From assembly GCA_035940575.1 (NCBI GenBank), contig DASZER010000043.1:1-64000 (forward strand): a DNA stretch of 64,000 bases, written 5' to 3'. The translations under genes were made by a program, and so were the position numbers. The stretch comes from BP-191 sp035940575. GTDB lineage: Bacteria > Actinomycetota > Actinomycetes > BP-191. The notes under the pieces were generated by a model. That model made no database searches. It was not told where the DNA came from and was given only the letters and a program-made list of their open reading frames with translations. Shown piece by piece: positions 48,854-57,879 of this stretch; positions within the stretch are counted from its first letter, which is position 1, and each line of letters starts with the position of its first letter.

Positions 48854-50262
48854 GGTCGGTGCACCTCATAGACAGTGGCTTTGGCCGGCTCCGCGTCGAG
48901 GTACCCCGACAGCGAGTCCCGCCAGGCGGCGACCGAGGAGTTCGTGGACGCGTCGACCGCGTGCGCTGCGTCGAGGTAGCCGGTGTCGATCCCGTGGTTC
49001 TGGCCGACGTTTCCGAACTGCTCCTCGAACGTCAGCGTCGTCCAGTTCGGCGTCGTGGGGTTGGGCTTGCCGTCGGCGCGGGTCACGACGTCCACGGTGT
49101 TCTCTAGCGAAAGCACCTGGACCGACGGCGGCGCGGAGTACGACGCCAGCGGGCTCCCCGCCGTGAGGACGTGCGTGACGTTGTAGCCGCTCGCCGTGAG
49201 CCCGCCGGCGCTCTGCATGGCGACCATGCCGCCGAGCGAGTGGCCGACGAGCATGACCTGCTGCCCGGGCTTCGCGCCCGCGTCGGCGAGCGCAGCCTGG
49301 ATCGCCTGTTGGTACGCCGTGGTGTGGCCAGCCATCGAGTGCAGGTTCGCGGACGTGTCGGTCGCGACGTCGCCGCCGGGGAGGTTCCACTTCGAGGTGC
49401 CGGGAATGTCGACGATCCAGCGACTCACTCGCCGCCCACCCGGAACGATCGTCACCAGCTCTCGGACCTGGATGACCGGCCGGCCGTTCGGCCCGGTCGC
49501 CTTGTCCACCTCGTTGAGCGTGAAGAGCAGGTTGTGCACCTCGCGGCCGGCCACCAGCGGTCTGGTGTTCTGGATCGTCATCCCATCCGCCCGGTCGTAC
49601 GCGCCCGCGCCGTTGCGGTAGAGCAGCGCCAGCAGCCCGCCCGCCTCCTGGATCGTGCGCGGACGCATGAACGGCTGGGGGCCCATGACGAGGTCGGCCA
49701 GCCCGGTGAGTAGGCCGGGGGCCGCGCCCGCGGCCTCGTCGACCAGCCAGGCGTTCCTGACGAGGAAGCTCTCGATCGCCCCGGGCAGCGCCTCGCGGAG
49801 GCGGCCCCCGTTCAGGAGCTCGTCCCCGCCGCCAACCAGCGCCGCAGCGGGCATCCAGACGGGAGCGGTGGCGATGGCGATATAGGGCGCGGCGTAGCCG
49901 ACCGACCACTCGATCGCGTCGTCAATCCACGCCAGCGCCGCGTCGGCCACACGCAGGACGTTGACCGCGGTGTCGAGACCGATGCCGCGCAGCTTCAGCT
50001 CGAGGGCCAGAGCGAGCAGCCCCCGCGGCCCGTTGAGCGCGTCCATCAGCTCGAACTCGGCCTTAGCCACGCCGCCCGGGTTGAGGATGGCGCTGGCGAG
50101 CAGGTCCGGGTCGATCAGCACGCGTTCGAGATCGAACGCCGCGTCGGCCACCTCGTCGGCGAACCGCGCGACGAGCGCAGCCTCGGTGCGCATGTCGTCG
50201 TACCGCGCGGTCACGCTGCCCGCGTAGTCGTGGACGACGATGTCCGGGATCTCGTCCTTCAC
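48850..50262 (-). CDS. Alpha/beta-hydrolase with helical N-terminus (putative secreted lipase)
   Basis: A 470-residue protein. Residues 1-180 are helical with WXG-type character (VHDYAGSVTARYDDMRTEAA). About 230-440 are an alpha/beta-hydrolase core with nucleophile elbow VMLVGHSLGGMVAMQSAGG, a later Asp region (VLSLENTVDVVTRADG) and a His in QNHGIDTGYLDA, completing a Ser-Asp-His set. It has no signal peptide, so export through the encoded type VII-like machine is plausible. The GTG start overlaps the EspG-like gene stop as GTGA. Confidence 0.75.
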   Translation of the reverse strand: MKDEIPDIVVHDYAGSVTARYDDMRTEAALVARFADEVADAAFDLERVLIDPDLLASAILNPGGVAKAEFELMDALNGPRGLLALALELKLRGIGLDTAVNVLRVADAALAWIDDAIEWSVGYAAPYIAIATAPVWMPAAALVGGGDELLNGGRLREALPGAIESFLVRNAWLVDEAAGAAPGLLTGLADLVMGPQPFMRPRTIQEAGGLLALLYRNGAGAYDRADGMTIQNTRPLVAGREVHNLLFTLNEVDKATGPNGRPVIQVRELVTIVPGGRRVSRWIVDIPGTSKWNLPGGDVATDTSANLHSMAGHTTAYQQAIQAALADAGAKPGQQVMLVGHSLGGMVAMQSAGGLTASGYNVTHVLTAGSPLASYSAPPSVQVLSLENTVDVVTRADGKPNPTTPNWTTLTFEEQFGNVGQNHGIDTGYLDAAHAVDASTNSSVAAWRDSLSGYLDAEPAKATVYEVHRP

Positions 50263-51050
50263 AGCGCCCCCGCCACCAGCGCGGTGACGGCCGGCAACGC
50301 CGCTATCGGCTCGGTCGAGCGAAGCACGACGTCGTCGCCCTCGGTCGCCGCCTCCAGCCACCCGGCGGCCGTGCGGTAGAACAGCACCTGCCCAACCGGG
50401 GGAGCCGGAACGGATCTGTCGCCCACGACGAGCACTTGCAGCGTGGCCGTCGTCTCGCCGAGCAGCGCCGCCACCCGCGCCGCGGCGTCGGCATCACAGC
50501 CGTGCACCGCCGCGAACCGGTCCGGGTCAAACCGCCCCTCGAACACCGACAGCGCCACGAAGGCCGCCAGCGTGATCCGCTCTTGGACCGACGCCGCAGG
50601 CGGGGCGGTCGGCACCGCCGCGAGCAGGCGTTCGACCGAGGGCCCGAGCGCCTCGGGGGCGGCCAAGCTCAACTCGGCGAGCGGGACGCCGTCCCGGCGC
50701 AGCAGCCCCACCAGCGCCCGTTCCCCCACCACCACGGCCCCGGTGAACGCCGCCGCTGGCTGGTCCGCAGGCATTGGGGCCCGCTCCGCGACCGGCGCTA
50801 GCGACACGTCCAACGTGAGCAGCGGCGTACGCAGCGGCGACAACGCCTCCCGCAGCCCCTCTCTGGGCTCGCCCGACTCCGACACGAGCCCGGCTTCCAC
50901 CAGCAGCCTGGCCGCGGCGCCGTGGCCGCCTGGAGCCTCGGCCGGGTCCGCGCCCCACCCGGGCGGCAGCGGCACCTCGCAGCGTTCGGCCAACACCCGC
51001 AGCACCGCCAGCGGCAGCAGCGAACGTCGCGCCGTCACTACGCCTGCCAT
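50259..51050 (-). CDS. EspG-like ESX secretion chaperone
   Basis: A 263-residue protein with the EspG pattern: an N-terminal LPLAVLRVLAERCEVPLPPG, a central LLVEAGLV-x-SGEP, then alternating beta strands with FTGAVVVGERALVGLLRRDG. EspG proteins bind substrates of the PE/PPE or WXG type in the cytoplasm of mycobacteria and relatives. It overlaps the WXG gene by 13 bases and the hydrolase by four. The likely client is the adjacent WXG protein or hydrolase. Confidence 0.75.
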   Translation of the reverse strand: MAGVVTARRSLLPLAVLRVLAERCEVPLPPGWGADPAEAPGGHGAAARLLVEAGLVSESGEPREGLREALSPLRTPLLTLDVSLAPVAERAPMPADQPAAAFTGAVVVGERALVGLLRRDGVPLAELSLAAPEALGPSVERLLAAVPTAPPAASVQERITLAAFVALSVFEGRFDPDRFAAVHGCDADAAARVAALLGETTATLQVLVVGDRSVPAPPVGQVLFYRTAAGWLEAATEGDDVVLRSTEPIAALPAVTALVAGAL

Positions 51051-51526
51051 GACCGCCCCCTCACCAGGTCAACTGCCTCCAGCCAGTCCATGTGCCCGAC
51101 CAGCGGGAGGTCGGTCGGGGTCCACCGCCAGCCGTCCCACGGCGTCACGCCATCCCACGGCGTCACCGCGTCGAAGGCGTCGCCGACGAAGCCGGCCGCG
51201 GCCGCGACCTTGTCGCGCACCGAGCCGGCCGCCCGGCCGAACCACTCGCGCACCTCGCGTTCGGCGGCGGCGATCATCGCCAGTCGCTCCTCGACGGTGC
51301 GCGCGTGACCCCTGAGCGCGTCGGCCGCCTGGGCGAGCTGGTCGGCGCGGCGTTCGACGTCGCGGAGGTCGTCCTCCAGTCGCTGCTGGTGGGCGTCCGC
51401 GGCATGGCCAGCCCACTCGGTGGTCCGCGAGTCCGCACGTAGCGTCCGCACCCGCGTGCGCAGCTCGGCCTCGCGCCGCTCGACGTCGCGTGCCAGCGCG
51501 TAGATCTGCTTCGGTTCGCCGTACAC
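51038..51526 (-). CDS. WXG100-like protein with C-terminal extension
   Basis: A 162-residue protein. Residues 1-95 form a helical hairpin with the WAG turn (RTTEWAGHAADAHQQRL), the classic WxG position. Residues 100-162 add a segment rich in Trp (AVTPWDGVTPWDGWRW, DWLEAVDLVRGRSW) with an internal TPWDG duplication. It is a likely secreted substrate or structural partner. GTG start with GGGGGAAG upstream, 15 bases after the FHA-FtsK gene. Confidence 0.75.
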   Translation of the reverse strand: MYGEPKQIYALARDVERREAELRTRVRTLRADSRTTEWAGHAADAHQQRLEDDLRDVERRADQLAQAADALRGHARTVEERLAMIAAAEREVREWFGRAAGSVRDKVAAAAGFVGDAFDAVTPWDGVTPWDGWRWTPTDLPLVGHMDWLEAVDLVRGRSWQA

Positions 51527-51541
51527 CTTCCCCCGTCCTCC

Positions 51542-54500
51542 CTACAACGTCGGCACCGTCACGGTGACGATCCTGCCGTCACCGGGGTGGAGCAAGCCCC
51601 TTCCCGGCTGCACAACCTGTCCCACGACGTCGCGCGGCAGCCGGACGCCGACCAGGTCGCCGTCCGAGGGCCCCTGCGGCGACAGGAGCACGCCCTGCCG
51701 TGCCTTCCTCGCCTCGAACTGCCACCCGGAGAAGCCGATGCACAGATTCTCGGCGTTGCCGCCGAGAACGAGGTGCGTATCCGGCCGGAGCTCGCCCTTC
51801 ACAACGTTGCCGAACACCGTCGCCGCCGGGCAGTCACGCAGCACTTCGCCGTCATCAAGGACGAACACCACGGGCCGGTCGCCTGCCGCCGCCAGCGCGT
51901 CGAGGTAGGTCTCCGGCTGCGCGTGGGGGTCCTCAACGACGGCCAGGACGCCCGGCATCTCGCGCAGGTCCCGTAGCGGCGAAGGGCGCGGCGCGGCGAT
52001 GACCACCGCCGCGCCTGTTCGGGTGAGCGATCGCGCCATGACCGCCAACGCCGTGCTGCGGCCGGACCGCACCGGGCCGGCCACGATGAACGCGTGCGCG
52101 GCGCTGAAGTCGGTGCCAAGCGCGCTGAGTTCGTCGCCGCCGACGCCGACCAAACCGAACGGCGACCGGTGCCCCCCGGGCAGCAGGGCCCACGCCCTCT
52201 CAAAGTCGATCTTGGTGGGCAGCACGTCGACTCGGAACGGCCGCGCCGTAGGCGGGAGGTTTCGGTCGCGCGCGGTGGCTTCGGCCGCCAGCCGCGCGAG
52301 GGCCGCCGCCTGCGCCTGGCCGGACTCGTCTTCGGCGAGCAGGGCCACCTGCGTCTCCAGACCCGTGCCGGGGTCGAATCCTCGACCCGGGGGCACGATG
52401 TCGGGGACCTGCCGCGCGTTGAAGCCGATCAGCCCGTAGTCGTTCTTGTCTGCGAGCTTCAGCGCGAGCTTGTTGTCGGTGAGTGAGGACACCCGGGCCG
52501 CCGCGAGCGAGCGGTCGCCGGTGATGATCGCGTGCACACCGACGGACGCGCCCTCGCGAAGGACCGCGAGCACAATGTCGGTGAGCCGCCCACTGTCCAG
52601 CTCGCCGAGCGCCGCGAGGAACCCCTCCCACCGGTCGATTAGCAGCAACACCCGCGGCAGCGGGTCGGCGGTGGAACGCCGTTGCTCGTCGACATCGGCA
52701 TACCCTCCCGCGGCGAGTACCTGCTGGCGGCGCTCGATCTCCAAAGCCAGCCGGGTGAGCAGCCGGGTCGCGCGCTCGGTCTGCGTACGGGTCACGACTG
52801 CGCCGCAGTGCGGCAGCTCGGCGAGCGGGAGCAGCGCGCCGTTGCCGCAATCGAGAACGTAGAGGTGCACGTCCCGCGCGCTCTCCACCGCGGCGACGCG
52901 ACCGGCCAGCGTGCGTAGTAGCTGCGAACGTCCGCTGCGCGCCGACCCGACGACAAGCAAATGCCCGTCGCGAGCGGGCGCGAACGTCGCCACTCGCCTG
53001 ACCTGCTCGCGCGGCACGTCGGTCAGGCCGTATGCCCAGCCCTCGTGCGGCTCGTCGCCGAGGTCCGACAGTAGCAGCCTGGTCGGCAGGTGCTCCAGCC
53101 AGGGGCTGCGCTGTGGTGGACTGCCATCAGCGGCCGCGGCCTCCTGCACCGCCTTCACGAGCTCGGACAGATCGGTCAATCCGACGTCGTCGGCCGCCTT
53201 CGTCATCACCGGGGCCGAGGGGGCGACGTAGCCGACGTTCTTCCACAGCAACGGCGCCACGAACGGCGGCGGCAGGTGCGCTGGCACGACGCCCGGCCGA
53301 CGGCCGCCGACCCGCCCGGCCTGGAATGGCACTAACCCACCCGCGCCAAGTTTCGCGTAGCCGCGGCCCGGCGCCGACTTCGGGATTCGCGCGGCGTCCG
53401 CCGCACCGAGCACGTCGCTACTGTCCGTCGCGTCAGTCACGCGCAGCGAGATTCGAAGGTTCGTGTTGGCCCGGATCTCCGCGGACACAACGCCGGACGG
53501 GCGCTGCGTCGCGAGGATCAGGTGGATGCCGAGCGACCGGCCGCGCTGCGCGATGTTCACGAGGCCCTTGACGAACTCCGGCAGCTCCCGCGCCAGCGAC
53601 GCGAACTCGTCGATGACGATGAGCAGCCGGGGCAGCGGCAGGCGGGACGGGTCCTTCGCGCGCAGATCGGCATAATCCTCGATGTCCTTCACGGCGGCCG
53701 CCGCGAGGACGCGTTCCCGGTAGCGCACCTCGGCGCCCAGCGACGTCAACGCGCGCTCGACGAGGTGGTTGTCGAGATCGGTGACCATGCCGACGGTGTG
53801 CGGGAGGAAGGCGCAGTCTTTGAACGCCGAGCCGCCCTTGTAGTCGACCAGCACGAAGTTCATCGCCTCCGGTCGGTTGGCAACGGCGAGCGCCGCGATG
53901 ATCGTCTGGAGCAGCTCGGACTTGCCGGAGCCGGTGGTGCCGGCGATGAGCCCGTGCGGGCCGTCGCGGCGCAGGTCGAGAGTGAACGGCCCGTCCAGCC
54001 CGGCGCCGAGCATCATCGTCGTGGTCGACCCGTCGAGCAGCCAGCGCGCGCGGACGCCGTCCGACGTCAGCGGCTCAAGAGACAGCAGGTCGAGCAGCCG
54101 TACGGAGTCCGGGAGTGTGACGTCGCCCTCGTCACCGCCGACGTCGCGGTACGGCGCCAGCGCCCGCGCCACTGCCATCGCCCACGCCTCGGTGACACCC
54201 TCGCCTAGGACGTCGCTTATCGGCTCGTGCCCGGTGCGCCGCACCTCGTACCTCGTGGGCTCATCGGCGTCGATGACGATGGTGGCGGTGCACGACTCGG
54301 GCAGCAGGCGGACCTCGGTGTCCGTGCAGATCGCGTAGACGCCGACCTCAGGCCCCTCCTCCAGCACCTGCGCGAGCCCCAGCGTCCCGCGCAGCGCGCG
54401 CGCCCCGTCCACGAGCACGACGTGCGCCGGGAAGTGCTCGGCCGGCACCCGGCCCTTCTCCTTGGCGAACGCCTGCCGTGCGCGGACCAGGCTGATCAAC

Positions 54501-55870
54501 TCGGAGGCCCGCGTTGCGACGGTCTCGTCGTCGTTGCCGACGGCGGCGACGTACGCGTCGACCTCCCGCGACCGCGTGTGCGGCAGCCACGCCCACCAGC
54601 TCCAGTGCTCGCTCGGCCCGGACGTGAGCAACGTGAGCGCGAGGTCGCGCGGCGCGTGATACGCCGCGAGCTGCAGCGTCAGCCACCGCAGCAGCGCGTG
54701 CGCGTGCGCGGTGTCGCCGGCCACGCCGAGCACACCGACCTCGCGCAACGGCACGGGCACGGGGACTGCGTGCACCTGATGCGCCTGCCGGCCGTTCACG
54801 GCGTCGCGCGGCGCCTCGACACCGACGTCGGCGGGGAGGTCCGCGACGCCGACGCGAAGCAGCAGCGTGTCGGTGGCGCTGCGCCGCCGCTCCCACAGCC
54901 GCCGGCCGGGCAGCCGCGCGGTCACCAGCGTCTCGGCCGCGTCCGGCAACGCGTCGCGGCGGCGTACCTGCTCCTGCGCGATCGCCTCGTCGAGCCGGCG
55001 CTGCGCGTCGGCGAGCGCCTCGGTGTAGGCGGCGACCGCCTTCTGGTGGTCCTTCGCTCCCGCGCGCCGGTCGGACCAGAAGTTGCTCAGCATCATGACC
55101 GGGCTGGCGAGCGTGAAGACGAGGTACATCGGCGACATGATCATCGCCATCACGAGCCCGAACACGAGTGGCGCCACGATCCCCGCGATGGGGATCCGCC
55201 GCCGGTGCGGCTCGGCTGGCGCGGTCGGCAATTGGATGGTCACCGGCCGGTGGAACGGCAACAGCCGCGGCGGCCGCAGGAACCACAGCCAGCCGGGCTC
55301 CGCCGGCTCGGTCGCCGCGTCCGGCGCGTGCGCGACCCGGATCGTGAGAAGCGTGTCACCCAGCCCGATCATGCTGCCGGGGGCGACCGGCTCCCGGGTG
55401 TCCTGTTCGATCCGGCGGCCGTCGACGGTGGTGCCGTTGGTCGAGCCGAGGTCGGTGATCGTCGCGCCGTCGGTGCGTACGGACAGCACCGCGTGCTTCT
55501 GCTGCGAGACCGCCGGGTCGGAGAACGACACCCCGACGCCGCGCGCGAGCTGGTGGTCGCCGATCGGCAGCGACAGCACCAGCCCGGTGTCCGGCCCGGC
55601 GACGACGTGCAGCTGCCAACCGTGGATGGTGGGAGCCGGGCCGGGCGGCAGCGGGCGGCCGAGGCCGACCGCCATGCCGTCCAGCAGGCCGGCGTCGGCC
55701 ACCCGCGACTCCGGCGGCACCTCGACCTGCTCCACGAATAGCCGCTCCGCCGAGGACCCGCAGTACGCCGCGAGCTGCGCGGTGAGGGCGCCGACGGTCA
55801 GATCGTCATCGAGGTCGACGAGGACGTCCGTCCGGCGTCCGCCGGTGTCGGCGGTGAGGGCGAGCTTCAT
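51542..55870 (-). CDS. FHA-FtsK/SpoIIIE secretion ATPase (EssC/EccC-like)
   Basis: A 1,442-residue motor. Residues 1-85 are ubiquitin-like. About 110-210 are an FHA domain (VSFSDPAVSQQKHAVL, DLGSTNGTTVDG). About 255-310 hold two membrane helices, followed by three FtsK-type ATPase domains. Domain 1 has Walker A GTTGSGKS (644-651) and LLIVIDEFASL. In domains 2 and 3 the Walker lysine is arginine (GSARSGRS, Arg981; GPVRSGRS, Arg1271). N-terminal FHA plus three ATPase modules is the EssC (T7SSb) plan rather than the mycobacterial EccC plan. It is the core energy unit of the locus. Confidence 0.9.
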   Translation of the reverse strand: MKLALTADTGGRRTDVLVDLDDDLTVGALTAQLAAYCGSSAERLFVEQVEVPPESRVADAGLLDGMAVGLGRPLPPGPAPTIHGWQLHVVAGPDTGLVLSLPIGDHQLARGVGVSFSDPAVSQQKHAVLSVRTDGATITDLGSTNGTTVDGRRIEQDTREPVAPGSMIGLGDTLLTIRVAHAPDAATEPAEPGWLWFLRPPRLLPFHRPVTIQLPTAPAEPHRRRIPIAGIVAPLVFGLVMAMIMSPMYLVFTLASPVMMLSNFWSDRRAGAKDHQKAVAAYTEALADAQRRLDEAIAQEQVRRRDALPDAAETLVTARLPGRRLWERRRSATDTLLLRVGVADLPADVGVEAPRDAVNGRQAHQVHAVPVPVPLREVGVLGVAGDTAHAHALLRWLTLQLAAYHAPRDLALTLLTSGPSEHWSWWAWLPHTRSREVDAYVAAVGNDDETVATRASELISLVRARQAFAKEKGRVPAEHFPAHVVLVDGARALRGTLGLAQVLEEGPEVGVYAICTDTEVRLLPESCTATIVIDADEPTRYEVRRTGHEPISDVLGEGVTEAWAMAVARALAPYRDVGGDEGDVTLPDSVRLLDLLSLEPLTSDGVRARWLLDGSTTTMMLGAGLDGPFTLDLRRDGPHGLIAGTTGSGKSELLQTIIAALAVANRPEAMNFVLVDYKGGSAFKDCAFLPHTVGMVTDLDNHLVERALTSLGAEVRYRERVLAAAAVKDIEDYADLRAKDPSRLPLPRLLIVIDEFASLARELPEFVKGLVNIAQRGRSLGIHLILATQRPSGVVSAEIRANTNLRISLRVTDATDSSDVLGAADAARIPKSAPGRGYAKLGAGGLVPFQAGRVGGRRPGVVPAHLPPPFVAPLLWKNVGYVAPSAPVMTKAADDVGLTDLSELVKAVQEAAAADGSPPQRSPWLEHLPTRLLLSDLGDEPHEGWAYGLTDVPREQVRRVATFAPARDGHLLVVGSARSGRSQLLRTLAGRVAAVESARDVHLYVLDCGNGALLPLAELPHCGAVVTRTQTERATRLLTRLALEIERRQQVLAAGGYADVDEQRRSTADPLPRVLLLIDRWEGFLAALGELDSGRLTDIVLAVLREGASVGVHAIITGDRSLAAARVSSLTDNKLALKLADKNDYGLIGFNARQVPDIVPPGRGFDPGTGLETQVALLAEDESGQAQAAALARLAAEATARDRNLPPTARPFRVDVLPTKIDFERAWALLPGGHRSPFGLVGVGGDELSALGTDFSAAHAFIVAGPVRSGRSTALAVMARSLTRTGAAVVIAAPRPSPLRDLREMPGVLAVVEDPHAQPETYLDALAAAGDRPVVFVLDDGEVLRDCPAATVFGNVVKGELRPDTHLVLGGNAENLCIGFSGWQFEARKARQGVLLSPQGPSDGDLVGVRLPRDVVGQVVQPGRGLLHPGDGRIVTVTVPTL

Positions 55871-55880
55871 CGGCCGCGCC

Positions 55881-57872
55881 TCACGGACGGACCAGGATAG
55901 AGAACGAGCCGCTGTCGGCCTCGATGTTGCCCACGGTCGCGGTGATCGCGCAGTCGTCGGCCTGCTCGCTGGCCCACGGGTAGCGGTTCTTGAGCACGCC
56001 GATCGCGTCGTGGCACCCGCCCGGGGCCAGCTTGACGTTCGCGATCCCGCCGAGCCGCGCAAGCACCTGGGGCGGGTCGCCGGCCGTCGTCGTGTCGAAG
56101 AGCACGTTCAGCGAGTCAGGGTCGCGCGTCCCGGCCCAGATCGGCAGCACCCGGATCGGCATCCGGTCGCCGGCGTGAACGATCGACGGGACGTCGACGT
56201 AGACGTCCACCAGGCGCTGCGCGGGGAAGACCGCCGACCGTTCCAGCCCGTCCAGCGCTGCGGCCGTCTGCTCCGCCGCGGCCGTCAGGAACGTCTCGGC
56301 GGCCACCAGCGGCTCGGCGTCACCGGGGTCGAAGGACACGGCGTATGTCGCGGTCGCCTGCCCACCTGCCCGGAGCGCCCCAACGGAGATCTGGTAGCTG
56401 CACGGCGACGTGACGCCGGGCGTGGCGTCCAGCGTCGGCTTCCCCGGCCCCGGCTCCCACGTGACGGTACAACCGGGGTCGGGGACGGCCTCGAAGAACG
56501 GCCCGGCCAGCGGCGTCTCACCGGCTTCCCACGTGACGGTAGTCGTGAGTCGGCCCTCGTCCGCGTCGTACACCGCCACCCGGGAGACGGTCAGCCCGGT
56601 CGGCAACGGACGGCCGGGCATCGTCGCCTTCACCGGCCCGACCTGCTCGCGCGGCTTCGCGCGCTCCCCGCCGCCCGAACCGCGCCCGGCGACCAGCGCG
56701 ACCGCGACGCCCGCTATGACCACGGCGGCTAGGACACCGGCGACGACCAGGACCTTGTCGCGCTTCGCGGCCGGTTCCCGCGACAGCACCGTTGGCGTGA
56801 TGGTCGCCGGCTGGACGACCGGTCGGTCCACGATCTTCGTGCCCGGGCTCGCGGCCTGCTCGCCCTGGTCGTCGGCCGGGCTGAGTCGCACGACATCACC
56901 GCCGACCGGGCCTTGCACCCGCTCCTGGCGCGCGTCCTTGACGACCGTGCCACCGGTGCCGCTCGCGCCGCCCCCGCTGGCCGCCGTCCCCCCGGCGGTG
57001 GTCGCGTACGTCGCGGGGTGGGCCTGCGCCGGGAGCGCGGGCACCCCGGCCAGCTCGGGGAGCAGCCGCGTCAGCGCGTCCGCCGCGGCCTCCGCCGTGG
57101 GCCGCTCGCTCGGCTCCTTGAGCAGCATGCCGTCAAGCACCGCGGCGAGCCGCGCCGACAGGCCGCGGACCGGCGGGGGGAGCGCGTTCCCATGCCGGTA
57201 CGCCACCGCGTGCTCGTTGCCCCCGGCGAACGGCGTCCGCCCGGCCAGTAGCTCGTAGAGCTGGACGCCGGTGCCGTACACGTCGCACGGCGGGAGTGCG
57301 GCCTTCCCCTCGATGACCTCGGGCGCCATGTACTCGGCCGTGCCGAGCCGTCCGCTGGAGGCGGCCTTCTTCTCCGCCACCAGCCGGGCGATACCGAAGT
57401 CCGTGAGCTTCGGCCTCCCGTCCCCGTCGAGCAGGACGTTCTCCGGCTTCACGTCTCTGTGCACGACCTCCCCGGGTAGCGCGTGGACGTACGCGAGCGC
57501 CCGCAGGACCGCGATCGTGATCTCGGCCGCCTCCCGCGGCGGCAGCGTGCCGCGCCCGGCCAGGTGGTCGCGCAGGGTGCCGCCGCGTACGAGCTCCATG
57601 ACGATCGCGAGGACGCCTCCGCCCTCGGCGACCAGCTCGCGTACCTCGACGAGGTTCTCGTGGCACAGGCCGACGAGGATCTGCATCTCGCGCAGGAACC
57701 GCACGACGATCTCGGGGTCGCCCGCGTACTCCTGCCGGAGCAGCTTGGCTGCGAACTCCTTCGATGTCGTGTGATCGACCGCGAGCCACACCTCGCCCAT
57801 GCTGCCGGAGCCGAGCCGCTCGACCAGGTAGTAGCGGCTGCCGAGCGCGCGTCCGGCGTCCACGACGCCCAC
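55881..57872 (-). CDS. Membrane Ser/Thr protein kinase (PknB-like) of the secretion operon
   Basis: A 663-residue receptor kinase. The kinase domain (10-275) has GSGSMGEVW, Lys43 (AAK), HRDVKPEN with Asp140, and DFG at 158-160. A Thr/Gly/Pro-rich linker, one membrane helix (373-396) and an extracellular domain of about 265 residues with Cys pairs follow. It can phosphorylate Thr sites recognised by the FHA domain of the motor encoded next, ten bases downstream, linking an outside cue to secretion. GTG start with GAGGCGAAG. Confidence 0.9.
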   Translation of the reverse strand: MGVVDAGRALGSRYYLVERLGSGSMGEVWLAVDHTTSKEFAAKLLRQEYAGDPEIVVRFLREMQILVGLCHENLVEVRELVAEGGGVLAIVMELVRGGTLRDHLAGRGTLPPREAAEITIAVLRALAYVHALPGEVVHRDVKPENVLLDGDGRPKLTDFGIARLVAEKKAASSGRLGTAEYMAPEVIEGKAALPPCDVYGTGVQLYELLAGRTPFAGGNEHAVAYRHGNALPPPVRGLSARLAAVLDGMLLKEPSERPTAEAAADALTRLLPELAGVPALPAQAHPATYATTAGGTAASGGGASGTGGTVVKDARQERVQGPVGGDVVRLSPADDQGEQAASPGTKIVDRPVVQPATITPTVLSREPAAKRDKVLVVAGVLAAVVIAGVAVALVAGRGSGGGERAKPREQVGPVKATMPGRPLPTGLTVSRVAVYDADEGRLTTTVTWEAGETPLAGPFFEAVPDPGCTVTWEPGPGKPTLDATPGVTSPCSYQISVGALRAGGQATATYAVSFDPGDAEPLVAAETFLTAAAEQTAAALDGLERSAVFPAQRLVDVYVDVPSIVHAGDRMPIRVLPIWAGTRDPDSLNVLFDTTTAGDPPQVLARLGGIANVKLAPGGCHDAIGVLKNRYPWASEQADDCAITATVGNIEADSGSFSILVRP

Positions 57873-57879
57873 CTTCGCC

